64,000 bases of DNA from Bacillota bacterium (GCA_023416955.1 JAEZGM010000019.1:124001-188000); one strand, 5' to 3'. Shown: positions 27,160 through 35,460, counted from the stretch's first letter. Numbers and translations: made by a program. The notes: a model not told the origin generated them from the sequence alone.

Positions 27160-28167
27160 TTATAAACTCCGTACCGTTTTACGCTCTACAATTTCAAAAG
27201 GTACAACTTGACTTATTGCCATAATACCCTGTTCAATATTTTGCAAAAGCATTTGAAAGGCTTCCTTACCCATTTCATACAGTGGTTGTGAAACGCTGGT
27301 AAGAGGCGGAATCGTCATTTCAGCAGTCATTGTGTTGTCGTAACCAATAATAGAAAAATCCTGTGGCACACTTAATCCTTCTTCATAAGCAACGGACAAT
27401 GCCGCTACAGCGACTTCATCGCAACAGGCAACAATTGCAGTAAATTCATCTTTTTCATTTAGCAATTCCCTCATTGCCTTCAGACCGGTATCGTAACTGA
27501 ATCTGGTATACTTAATCAATTTTTCGTTTACAGGCAATTGGCTGTCTTTCAAAGCTAGTTTATACCCGTTCAGACGCGGGATACCGGCAACAATATCATC
27601 ATTGGAGCCCGCAAGCATCGCTATTTTTTGATGCCCTTTGTTTATCAGATAAGATGTTGCCGCGTAGCTTGCCTGGAAGTCATCCACTTTGATATATGGA
27701 ATGGAATATTTATACGAAAGTGTGGAAACCAACACGCTTGGTATATTTGAGTTTGCCATAAGAGTGTCAATTTCTTCTTTCGGAGGTAAACTGCACCCAA
27801 TAATACCGTCCACTTGTCTTTCCATAAGAATCTTCATGTAATCCTTGGTGCGCACACCAGATACACCAACATGACAAATAATTACGCTATATCCGTAGTC
27901 CTGTGCCATATCTTCTATCCCGCTGAGTATTTTTACATAAAATGTAGTTTCAACTTGCGGCAGTAAAACTGCGATGGTATTTGACTTTTTCATTTTGAGA
28001 TTACGTGCAACTGCATTGCGTTGATAACCCAAGGCCTGAATAGCATCCTCTACTATTTTTTCTGTTTCGACAGAAAACCCCGGCAAGCCATTTAGGACTC
28101 TGGAAACCGTTGCGACCGATACATTTGCTTTTTGTGCAACATCTTTTATGGTTGGATTATTTGTCAT
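27160..28167 (-). CDS. LacI-family regulator of the GH66 locus
   Basis: This full-length 335-residue LacI/GalR protein has helix-turn-helix TIKDVAQKANVSVATVSRVLN (about residues 5-25), the hinge LGYQRNAVARNLK and a sugar-sensing domain ending IVERKTVRSL. Two identical operator-like sequences lie before its own gene and before the operon it is paired with, so autoregulation plus local repression is likely. It is transcribed in the same direction as the operon, upstream of it. Confidence 0.93.
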   Translation of the reverse strand: MTNNPTIKDVAQKANVSVATVSRVLNGLPGFSVETEKIVEDAIQALGYQRNAVARNLKMKKSNTIAVLLPQVETTFYVKILSGIEDMAQDYGYSVIICHVGVSGVRTKDYMKILMERQVDGIIGCSLPPKEEIDTLMANSNIPSVLVSTLSYKYSIPYIKVDDFQASYAATSYLINKGHQKIAMLAGSNDDIVAGIPRLNGYKLALKDSQLPVNEKLIKYTRFSYDTGLKAMRELLNEKDEFTAIVACCDEVAVAALSVAYEEGLSVPQDFSIIGYDNTMTAEMTIPPLTSVSQPLYEMGKEAFQMLLQNIEQGIMAISQVVPFEIVERKTVRSL

Positions 28168-28186
28168 TTATTCTATAATCTCCTGT

Positions 28187-28203
28187 TAGTAATCGTTTAC
28201 TAT
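28187..28203. promoter_or_regulatory. LacI-type operator upstream of its own regulator gene
   Basis: TAGTAATCGTTTACTA at 28187-28202 shares 15 consecutive bases with the site at 27080. It lies about 20 bp before the LacI start codon, where a bound repressor would block initiation or early elongation. Confidence 0.75.
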
Positions 28204-28430
28204 TGTTTAATTTACCATTTATTTTTACCGATGTCAACCTTGTTTTTTTAATATTATTACTAAAGATTTTGCTTGTCCATTGTTACATTTTTATTTTTCA
28301 TAAGAAATGTCATGTTTATATAGCTTGGCATTTGTTAAAATTCTTATAGACAGATCTGTATAAGCATCAGTAAAAAGAACTATGACCAACGTGATTAACA
28401 TACGGTAAAAGTGCAAATGGAGGAGAAATC

Positions 28431-28817
28431 ATGAAAAAACGCTGCATGATAAGAGTGATTGCAGGGCTACTAGCTGGAGTAACAATGCTTTCCGCTTCGG
28501 CATGCAGCAGTTCTTCCGGCAGCGCCAATTGCTCCGCTGCCAGCCGCTCCTGCGAATCCCGCAGATTCCGAAAGTGATGTGCCGGCTTATCTTGGGGAAC
28601 GTAGCGCGAAGTTAATTAAAATTCGGTGGTATTACGGTTGCTCACTTCGCCCTTGTCAAAGGTACCGGCGCAGAAGCAGGCAATGTGTTTGCTGAAGTCG
28701 TATTTGACGGGGAGAAAAAGTGTTTTTGATGGCAGCGATCTTTCCATCAATATGTATATTGCATATTTATCGCGAATTTGCAATATGATAAAACCGGGGA
28801 CGACGGCAAATAAATAA
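28431..28817 (+). pseudogene. Decayed small lipoprotein gene
   Basis: A good ribosome binding site (GGAGGAG) and ATG 28431 open a lipoprotein signal peptide with lipobox SASAC (Cys25). The frame ends after 48 codons. Coding-like sequence continues in other frames: a Pro/Ala-rich stretch followed by SDVPAYLGERS, then KFGGITVAHFALVKGTG and NVFAEVVFDGE, then SVFDGSDLSINMYIAYLS ending at a stop at 28817. At least three frame changes and an internal stop are needed to join them, so I read this as one inactivated secreted protein of about 125 residues. The family is not recognised. It is followed directly by hairpins. Confidence 0.6.
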
Positions 28818-28902
28818 AGCAAGGGTTTGGGCTTCTCTTCACTGGAGAAGTCTAAAACCTTGCTTTGAGGGCAAAGCATCGAAGAAAGGTGCTTTGTCTT
28901 TT
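28814..28902 (+). terminator. Two tandem hairpins after the decayed lipoprotein gene
   Basis: AAAGCAAGG...CTTCTC (28814-28835) pairs with GAGAAG...CCTTGCTTT (28843-28864). A second stem, GCAAAGCATC with GGTGCTTTGT (28869-28895), is followed by TTTTTTT. The second has the form of an intrinsic terminator. Confidence 0.7.
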
Positions 28903-29092
28903 TTTGTTTAAGATATAAAAAATATAGGGAAATCATCAGGGAAGCCAAGGGAGCATGCGGGTATAGGCGGTTTTTTAAATGCGACTGGAACAACTTGATT
29001 CCGTATTTCACAAGATTGGATAAGAACTACTCGAAAGTCGATATGATGCTCTCATTCTTTAGTAATTTATTAAGATTATCATAAACCAAACG

Positions 29093-30115
29093 TTATGTTT
29101 CTGAAGAAACTGTGGAGCTGCGCACAATGAGTTCAGGCAGGGTGGTATAGCTCTGTACCTGCAGCGAAGTGTTTTTGATTTTTCGGATCAATGTGGCACC
29201 GGCTTCAAGACCCATATCGAAAACGTTGATGTTGACAACGGTCGGCATTGGCTCAATGACATGTGAAAACGGATATTCATCAAAAGTAATGACCGCTATG
29301 TCATTTGGAATGGACAGCCCGCGGGAATGGATCGCCTTTACTGCACCGAGCGCGATTCCATTGTTTTCACAAATAACGGCGTCAATTTTTTCCGCGCTGT
29401 TCAAAAGAGATTCCATTTCTTCAAAGCTGCAGCGGAGGGAGGAGTCTCCGAATCGGATAAGAGACGGATTTTTAGGAATGTTTTTCTGTTCCATTGCATT
29501 TTCATACCCCTGCAGGCGGTGGGCGGAAATTTGGTCGTGCTCACAGCCTCCTAAAAATGCGATGCTTTGATAACCGCATTCATACAGATGATTCGCGGCA
29601 ATTTCGCCTGAAAGATAATTATTTGTGTCAATCCAGCAGATCTGACTTTCAAAGTCCGGTCTTCCGATTGCAATGTGGGGAAAATTGGACCGTACAATAA
29701 TGGAAGCCAGCTCTCTGCTGATTACGGAACCGTGAACAATAATTCCGTCGGCACTTTTTTGTGCAATGATCTCTTTTACGGTATTGCAGTCTTCTTCTTC
29801 ACTGTCGGTGCTTAGAATGCTGAGGGTGTAGCCTTTTGCGGCCAGCGCCTTTTGTGCACCGCACATAATTTCAAACATGTGGGGGTTTGTGAAAGCGACA
29901 TCCTGCTCCAACCGGGTCAGAAATACAACGCTATGTGTTGATTTCCGTGCGAAATTGCGCGCACGCAGATTGGGATAGTAGTTCAAATCCTTCATAACCG
30001 CACGCACTTTTGCGGCTGTGGATTCAGAAATCGTCGGCGCGTTATTGATCACTTTTGAAACGGTGGAAATTGAAACACCGGCTTCCCGTGCAACGTCTTT
30101 AATTGTTATTGACAT
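29093..30115 (-). CDS. LacI-family regulator of maltodextrin-like locus 2
   Basis: This 340-residue LacI/GalR protein has helix-turn-helix TIKDVAREAGVSISTVSKVIN (about residues 4-24), hinge LNYYPNLRARNFARK and a complete sugar-sensing domain. It is divergent from the binding-protein gene at 30338. The 222-bp spacer contains two operator-like sequences with the central ACG/CGT core, one near each gene, so it probably represses both itself and the importer operon. Confidence 0.93.
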   Translation of the reverse strand: MSITIKDVAREAGVSISTVSKVINNAPTISESTAAKVRAVMKDLNYYPNLRARNFARKSTHSVVFLTRLEQDVAFTNPHMFEIMCGAQKALAAKGYTLSILSTDSEEEDCNTVKEIIAQKSADGIIVHGSVISRELASIIVRSNFPHIAIGRPDFESQICWIDTNNYLSGEIAANHLYECGYQSIAFLGGCEHDQISAHRLQGYENAMEQKNIPKNPSLIRFGDSSLRCSFEEMESLLNSAEKIDAVICENNGIALGAVKAIHSRGLSIPNDIAVITFDEYPFSHVIEPMPTVVNINVFDMGLEAGATLIRKIKNTSLQVQSYTTLPELIVRSSTVSSET

Positions 30116-30138
30116 GCTGTCATCTCCTGCGTGATTTT

Positions 30139-30155
30139 AAGAAAACGTTTTACTT
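30139..30155. promoter_or_regulatory. Operator-like palindrome near the LacI gene (locus 2)
   Basis: AAGAAAACGTTTTACTT is an imperfect palindrome about 25 bp before the LacI start codon. It shares the TAAAACG/CGTTTTA core with the site at 30290. Confidence 0.6.
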
Positions 30156-30253
30156 AATATTACACCGTTTTCCTAAATAAATCAAGAGAAAAGATGAAAT
30201 AGTATTGATTTATTACTAAAATATATCTATAATAAGTCCTGTAAGAGGAAACA

Positions 30254-30282
30254 TTGCATATATAAAGTACAAACTGTAATGT
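30254..30282 (+). promoter_or_regulatory. Probable promoter of the locus 2 importer operon
   Basis: TTGCAT at 30254-30259 and TAATGT at 30277-30282 are 17 bp apart. The -10 match is weak, but the operator at 30290-30305 would then cover the transcription start, which is a sensible design for repression. Confidence 0.45.
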
Positions 30283-30289
30283 TTCGTTT

Positions 30290-30305
30290 AGTAAAACGCT
30301 TTACT
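30290..30305. promoter_or_regulatory. Operator-like palindrome before the locus 2 operon
   Basis: AGTAAAACGCTTTACT is a near-perfect palindrome with a central CG, typical of LacI-family binding sites, 33 bp before the binding-protein start codon. Confidence 0.72.
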
Positions 30306-30337
30306 TAATATGTAAATTTTTCAAGGAGGAATGTTTG

Positions 30338-31582
30338 TTGAAAAAGATTTTTGCTGCGCTTTTGTCTCTTCTGATGCTGACTGGCGCGATGACCGGATGC
30401 GGTTCAAGCCCCTCTGTGTCACAACCCAATTCCGCTGTACAAAGTCAAGGTACGGTGAAAAAGGATCCGGTTACGATTACAATCTGGCACGAAGCCGAGG
30501 AAGGAATCGTCAAGGAACTCCAGACCGAACTGGATAAGCTGGCACCGGATGTAGTTGTTAAACTGGAACGCAAGGAAAAGATGAGCGATTCCCTGAAGCT
30601 GGTGGGAAACGACCCCAACAGCGCCCCCGACATGTACTTTTTTGCACACGACAAAATCGGTGTTATGGCGCAGATGGGTATTCTTGCCCCGATTACAGAC
30701 TTTGTTTCAAAGGATGACATGACCGACCTGATGCCAATGACAGTTACCGCTGCGACTTACCAAAATCAAATCTACCAGCTTCCTATTTATTTTGAAACGC
30801 AGATGTTTATGTATAACAAGAAGCTGATGAAAGAACCGCCAGCCACAACGGATGATCTGCTGGCCTACATGAAGGAAAACACGAAAAACGGTACTTACGG
30901 CTTTGTGGAGCAGCACAGCACAGCATACTACACGGCGAGCTGGCTCCACGCGTTCGGCGGGTACATCATCAATGATAAGGCGGAGCCCGGGCTTGACTTG
31001 AAAGCAACGCAGGATGCGGTTACCTACCATAAGCAGTTTGTCAAGTACATGCCTGTGGATGGCGAGTACAACACCATGACCGCATTGTTTAAGGAAGGCA
31101 AGGCGCATTCTACGATCGGCGGCCCATGGTTGGTTCCGACTATGAAAGCTGCCGGGATTGATCTTGGAATTGCCCCGATGCCCACGGTTAACGCAACCGG
31201 AAAACCTCTTACGCCGTATTCGGGTGTACAGGGAGTCAGCGTGTTGAAAGTAGCGGCAGAAAAAAAGAAAGATGCCATTACCGCCGTGCTCAAGCAGCTG
31301 CTGAAACCCGATATCGGCATCGCGCTGGCAAAGTCCGCAAGCAGCGCCCCTGCAAATCAAAAATGCTATGATAATGCGGATGTAAAAGCCAACGAAATGA
31401 TTGTTGCAATGAAGAAGACAGCTGACAATGTAGTGCCCATGCCCAATATTCCGGAAATGGACGTTATGTGGACGGTAACGGAAAATATGCTGGCTGCTGT
31501 AAATAAAAACAATGCGGATCCGGCTTCTTCCTGCAAGTCCGCGCAGCAGGAAGCACTGAAACAGATTCAGGCAATGAAATAA
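30338..31582 (+). CDS. Sugar-binding lipoprotein of maltodextrin-like locus 2
   Basis: This is a 414-residue family 1 binding protein with lipobox GAMTGC (Cys21). MalE-like segments are VTITIWHEAEEG, APDMYFFAHDKIG, YQLPIYFETQMFMYNKKL and IGGPWLVPTM. Translation most likely starts at TTG 30338, eight bases after AAGGAGG; another TTG lies directly before it. An alternative ATG at 30331 is out of frame. It heads an operon with two permeases and a GH13 enzyme, so malto-oligosaccharides are the likely cargo. Confidence 0.9.
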   Translation: MKKIFAALLSLLMLTGAMTGCGSSPSVSQPNSAVQSQGTVKKDPVTITIWHEAEEGIVKELQTELDKLAPDVVVKLERKEKMSDSLKLVGNDPNSAPDMYFFAHDKIGVMAQMGILAPITDFVSKDDMTDLMPMTVTAATYQNQIYQLPIYFETQMFMYNKKLMKEPPATTDDLLAYMKENTKNGTYGFVEQHSTAYYTASWLHAFGGYIINDKAEPGLDLKATQDAVTYHKQFVKYMPVDGEYNTMTALFKEGKAHSTIGGPWLVPTMKAAGIDLGIAPMPTVNATGKPLTPYSGVQGVSVLKVAAEKKKDAITAVLKQLLKPDIGIALAKSASSAPANQKCYDNADVKANEMIVAMKKTADNVVPMPNIPEMDVMWTVTENMLAAVNKNNADPASSCKSAQQEALKQIQAMK

Positions 31583-31605
31583 AAACAATCCATAGGTTCT
31601 CTGAC

Positions 31606-31642
31606 AAAAAAGGGTGATGTGGTAAAAAACATCACCTTTTTT
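31606..31642 (+). terminator. Hairpin between binding-protein and permease genes
   Basis: GGGTGATGT pairs with ACATCACC (31612-31636) around a short A-rich loop and is followed by TTTTTT. It has the form of a leaky intrinsic terminator or an mRNA-stabilising stem, which would give more binding protein than permease. It also argues against a permease start at 31619, which lies inside it. Confidence 0.72.
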
Positions 31643-31663
31643 GAAGAGAAAGAGGTGCTTTAT

Positions 31664-32548
31664 TTGAAGAAAAAATTAATTTCGTATGTGTACATATCCC
31701 CATCACTTCTGGTCATCGGGCTGATTGTACTTTTCCCCATTCTTTATACCGGTTACATATCATTCACCAATATGAATGTGTACCACTGGTTCAATTTTAC
31801 TTTTATCGGGCTTGAAAACTACAAAAACGCACTTTTGGTGTTTGATTCAGGGTTCGTTCCCGCACTCCTCAGAACCATTTTGTGGACGGTGCTGAATATG
31901 GTTCTGCAGGTGGTGATCGCGTTTTTCATTGCGATGGGGCTGAATGCTGAAGGGTTGAAACTGAAAAATCTTTATAAAACACTGCTCATGTTCCCCTGGG
32001 CCATGCCGGGATATGTTTCCATTTTGCTGTGGCGCATGGGGATGTTCAATACGGAGTTCGGTCTTCTGAATCAGTTTGCACGCGCGCTCGGGTTTGAAAA
32101 TATAAATTGGCTCAGTCAGAACGAAACAGCGTTTCTTTGCTGCACGGTGGTAAACCTGTGGCTTGCTTTGCCGTTCATGATCATGGTAATGGACGGTGCG
32201 CTGCAGAGCATTGACCGTTCCTATTATGAAAGCGCAACCATTGAAGGGGCCGGATTTTTCACAAAGACCCGAAAAATTACAGTTCCGCTGATTCGCTCCA
32301 TTATAGCGCCCTCCGTGATTCTGACACTCTTCACAACGTTCAAGCAGTTTGATATTGTCTACCTGCTCACCCAGCAGCAGGGCTCAAAAACCGGAGCCGA
32401 CATTCATACCATTATTACTTATGCCTACGAAAAGGCGTTTGTAACAAACAACTACGGCTACAGCTCAGCGGTTTCCATAGTCATATTTATACTGTTAATT
32501 GTGATTTCGTCAGTTTCACGCAGAGATTTAAAGGAGGAGAGGGCATGA
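31664..32548 (+). CDS. ABC sugar permease of locus 2 (MalF-like)
   Basis: This CUT1 permease has six membrane helices and the EAA loop YESATIEGAGFFTKTRKITVP (EAA replaced by ESA). I set the start at TTG 31664 because AGAGGTG lies about 6 bp upstream and the protein then begins MKKKLISYVYISP; an upstream GTG at 31619 sits in a hairpin. The last four bases overlap the next gene (ATGA), indicating coupled translation. Confidence 0.9.
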   Translation: MKKKLISYVYISPSLLVIGLIVLFPILYTGYISFTNMNVYHWFNFTFIGLENYKNALLVFDSGFVPALLRTILWTVLNMVLQVVIAFFIAMGLNAEGLKLKNLYKTLLMFPWAMPGYVSILLWRMGMFNTEFGLLNQFARALGFENINWLSQNETAFLCCTVVNLWLALPFMIMVMDGALQSIDRSYYESATIEGAGFFTKTRKITVPLIRSIIAPSVILTLFTTFKQFDIVYLLTQQQGSKTGADIHTIITYAYEKAFVTNNYGYSSAVSIVIFILLIVISSVSRRDLKEERA

Positions 32549-33390
32549 CTGTGAAAAAGAAAAGACGCTTTGTGAAGCTGCTTTTGCTGAACATCATCTT
32601 TATTGTGCTATGCTTCGCCTGCCTGATTCCAATTTTATATGCGCTTTCCGTATCATTCAGCGCGAGCAATAATCTGTTAAGCACCAGCTTTTCCTTTATT
32701 CCGCATGACTTTACGCTGGACAATTTCAGGCAGATTCTGTTTGAAAAGCCGTTTTTTGTTTGGCTGAAAAACAGCGCTCTGCTTTCTGTGTGCACCATGG
32801 TCGTCGCGCTCGGAGTTTCAGTAATCGGCGCTTACGCGTATTCGCGGCTGCGCTTCAAGGGAAGGAATATCATCCTGTACATCTTACTGATTCTAAACGC
32901 GTTTCCGTCCATTCTTTCCATGTTTGCCATGTACCGTATATTAAAGCCGATGGGGCTGGTGAATTCCTACCTTGGACTGATCATTATTTATACCGGGACT
33001 ATGGCGATTTTCGGTGTGTGGAACCTAAAAGGCTATTTTGACACGATTCCGGTTGAAATTGAGGAAGCGGGCAGAATCGACGGTGCGAATGATTTTCAGG
33101 TCGTGTCGCGAATCGTTCTCCCTCTCGCGAGACCGTCCATCATTGTCACGGCCATGATGATCCTGATTTTTGTCTGGAACGAGTATATTTTCGCCGTGAC
33201 CTTTATGACGGGAGCGGATAAGTATACGCTCGCAGCGGGACTGTACTCGCTTCAGGCCACGGAATACACAAGGAACTGGCCGATGTTCTCGGCGGCATCT
33301 CTTCTGGTTTCACTTCCCATTCTGATCATATTTTTCGCGGTACAGAAACACATGGTTTCCGGTCTGACGGCCGGGGGCGTAAAAGGATAA
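32545..33390 (+). CDS. ABC sugar permease of locus 2 (MalG-like)
   Basis: This 281-residue CUT1 permease has six helices and the EAA loop IEEAGRIDGANDFQVVSRIVLP. Ribosome binding site GGAGGAG precedes ATG 32545, which overlaps the upstream stop. The C terminus QKHMVSGLTAGGVKG is standard. It resembles the 4653 permease, suggesting loci 1 and 2 share ancestry. Confidence 0.93.
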   Translation: MTVKKKRRFVKLLLLNIIFIVLCFACLIPILYALSVSFSASNNLLSTSFSFIPHDFTLDNFRQILFEKPFFVWLKNSALLSVCTMVVALGVSVIGAYAYSRLRFKGRNIILYILLILNAFPSILSMFAMYRILKPMGLVNSYLGLIIIYTGTMAIFGVWNLKGYFDTIPVEIEEAGRIDGANDFQVVSRIVLPLARPSIIVTAMMILIFVWNEYIFAVTFMTGADKYTLAAGLYSLQATEYTRNWPMFSAASLLVSLPILIIFFAVQKHMVSGLTAGGVKG

Positions 33391-33411
33391 TTATAAAATA
33401 AGGAGTTCTCT

Positions 33412-35142
33412 ATGCAAAAAGAAGCCATACTACACATACCCCTTTCGAACTACGCATACGCAACTGACGAAAGTCATCTGGTTTTTCGCCTAAGAGCTGC
33501 CCGCGGCGACTTGAAATCATGTGCTCTTTTTTACGGTGACCGCGCTTACAAAACGAACCCGGTGGCCTTTACAAAGGAAAGCATGTATCTGGCGGCGCAG
33601 GATGAATTGTTCGATTATTTTGAGACGGAGATTTTTTCCCCCTACGCAAGAGTTTGTTATTACTTTGAACTGAATGACGGCAAAGAGTCCACACTGTACT
33701 ATGCCGATATATTTACGAGCGAACACCCCACGGAGCGGTCAGAATATTTTCAGCTTCCATTTAACCGGAGGGAAGAAATCTTTACCCTTCCCGAATGGAC
33801 ACGATCAGCGGTAATTTACAATATTTTTCCTGACAGCTTCGCAACCGGGAAAAGATATATTTCTCAAAGCGCTACCTCTGCTTCCATTAACAATCAAATT
33901 ACGGTGGGAAAAAACGGCGGAACCATACTGGGAATAACGGAAAACCTCGACTACATCAGCAAACTGGGGATAAACTGCATTTACCTGAATCCTATTTTTG
34001 CGGCGAGAGAGTATCACAAGTACGATTTGCTGGATTACTTTCATATTGATCCGTGTTTCGGTACGAATGAGGATTTCAAAGCGCTGGTTCAAAAATGCCA
34101 TGGTATGGGAATACGGGTTATCATTGACGGGGTGTTCAATCACTGCAGCTGGAACTTTTTTGCCTTTGACGACGTAGTGAAAAAAGGAGAAAAATCGGAG
34201 TATGCCGACTGGTTTTATCAACTGGAGTTTCCGGTAATACGGCCCGACAACCCGGACGATATTCCAAATTACAGCTGTTTTGCCTATGAACGCAAAATGC
34301 CGAAATTAAATACCTCCAATTCGCAGGTACAGGAATATTTCTGCAAAGTTTGCCAATATTGGCTTACGGAATATGACATCGACGGCTGGCGGCTGGATGT
34401 AGCAAACGAGGTAGACCATGACTTCTGGCGGGCGTTTCGAAAGGCGGCAAAATCCGCGAAAGAAGACAGCATCCTGATCGGAGAGGTTTGGGAAAGTGCG
34501 CCGACATGGCTGAATGGCGACCAGTTTGATTCTACCATGAACTATGATTTCAGAAAAAACTGCCGCGACTTCTTTGCGCTGAGTAAGCTGGATGCCCGTG
34601 CGTTCGATGGAAGAGTAACCAATATGAGGATGCGATACGGTAAAAATGTGACGCTCGGACAATTGAACTTGCTCGATAGTCACGATGTATCTCGATTTTT
34701 GTCCCTATGTGAGGGGGATGTCCGCAGGCTAAAACTGGCGGTTCTTTTCCAAATGACATTTATCGGGATCCCTTCTGTTTTCTATGGAGATGAAAAAGAA
34801 CTTCAAGGGACAACGGAAGATGGATACCGCCGACCGATGGACTGGGACGAAAGTCACGCGAAAGATCTTTTTTCCTTGTATCAAAGTACGATACAGCTTC
34901 GCTTAAAAGAGACTGCGCTGCAGATAGGAAATTTCGAAACTTTGGACGCGAAACAGGATACGGGTCTTTATCTTTACAGACGTTTTACGGCAAACAGTCA
35001 GGTTGTTGTTGCACTGAATGCTTCGGACCGTACAGAAAAGCTTCCTGAGAAATGGTTCTTGAAGCAAAAGATTGCCCTCAGCGAAGGGCTTGAGGCCGGG
35101 CAGTTAAGAGCGTGGGGATTTGCTGTTTTTACCGGCGAATGA
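33412..35142 (+). CDS. Second GH13 neopullulanase-like alpha-glucosidase
   Basis: This cytoplasmic GH13 enzyme has 576 residues and the architecture of the 6855 enzyme: an N-terminal CBM34-like domain opening AILHIPLSNYAYA, a TIM barrel and a C-terminal beta domain. The catalytic residues are Asp329 in GWRLDVANE, Glu358 in LIGEVWE and Asp425 in LLDSHD; region I reads VIIDGVFNH. It has no signal peptide. AAGGAG precedes ATG 33412. The two enzymes are clearly divergent in sequence, so they may differ in linkage or chain-length preference. Confidence 0.93.
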   Translation: MQKEAILHIPLSNYAYATDESHLVFRLRAARGDLKSCALFYGDRAYKTNPVAFTKESMYLAAQDELFDYFETEIFSPYARVCYYFELNDGKESTLYYADIFTSEHPTERSEYFQLPFNRREEIFTLPEWTRSAVIYNIFPDSFATGKRYISQSATSASINNQITVGKNGGTILGITENLDYISKLGINCIYLNPIFAAREYHKYDLLDYFHIDPCFGTNEDFKALVQKCHGMGIRVIIDGVFNHCSWNFFAFDDVVKKGEKSEYADWFYQLEFPVIRPDNPDDIPNYSCFAYERKMPKLNTSNSQVQEYFCKVCQYWLTEYDIDGWRLDVANEVDHDFWRAFRKAAKSAKEDSILIGEVWESAPTWLNGDQFDSTMNYDFRKNCRDFFALSKLDARAFDGRVTNMRMRYGKNVTLGQLNLLDSHDVSRFLSLCEGDVRRLKLAVLFQMTFIGIPSVFYGDEKELQGTTEDGYRRPMDWDESHAKDLFSLYQSTIQLRLKETALQIGNFETLDAKQDTGLYLYRRFTANSQVVVALNASDRTEKLPEKWFLKQKIALSEGLEAGQLRAWGFAVFTGE

Positions 35143-35145
35143 ACT

Positions 35146-35200
35146 GATCTATGAATTTTACGCTTGCAGATAGCTTCGGTTCTCAAATTAACTGACTATA
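35146..35200. repeat. TATAGTCAGTT palindromic repeat, copy 2 (partial)
   Basis: Only one half remains: it runs from GATCTATGAATTTTACG to TCAAATTAACTGACTATA. The first part matches the extra central block of copy 1 (25432-25536), the end matches the terminal arm of all copies. It lies immediately after the GH13 stop codon. Confidence 0.6.
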
Positions 35201-35237
35201 TTTTATGAACAAGCCATAGATAAAAATAAATAATAAA

Positions 35238-35275
35238 ATCACGCCATCCCGTTTTTAGAACCGGGATGGCGTGAT
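35238..35275. terminator. Terminator after the locus 2 operon
   Basis: ATCACGCCATCCCG (35238-35251) pairs perfectly with CGGGATGGCGTGAT (35262-35275). T-rich sequence follows on the plus strand (CAATTTTTATT) and on the minus strand, so it may be bidirectional. Confidence 0.8.
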
Positions 35276-35295
35276 CAATTTTTATTGGTTTCTGC

Positions 35296-35460
35296 TAGGG
35301 CTTGTTTGTAAATTGGTAAATATCGTGCGAATCTACTAATATACCATCATAGAATAGTGCAATCGAGTGAATCTGCTAAGAGTTTGGATAGAAAAACCGG
35401 AATAAAAACTTACATATATGGGTTTTATTCCGTTGTTTTTCTTTTTACAAACAAGGCCTA
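35296..35460. mobile_element. MITE-like element with 17-bp inverted repeats and TA ends
   Basis: TAGGGCTTGTTTGTAAA (35296-35312) and TTTACAAACAAGGCCTA (35444-35460) are inverted repeats with one mismatch, enclosing about 130 AT-rich non-coding bases. Terminal TA dinucleotides fit the target-site duplication of IS630/mariner-type elements. It is too short for a transposase, so it would be a non-autonomous derivative. Its right end supplies the TAG stop codon of the convergent EpsG-like gene. Confidence 0.68.
35398..35432 (-). terminator. Terminator-like hairpin inside the MITE
   Basis: On the minus strand CGGAATAAAACC pairs with GTTTTTATTCCG and is followed by GTTTTTC. It could end transcription of the EpsG-like gene, meaning the inserted element supplies both stop codon and terminator. 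Confidence 0.55.

Noticed and set aside
28616..29011. Minus-strand frame of about 131 codons across the hairpin region
   Set aside because: It runs through two terminator-like hairpins and the decayed lipoprotein gene, with no ribosome binding site.
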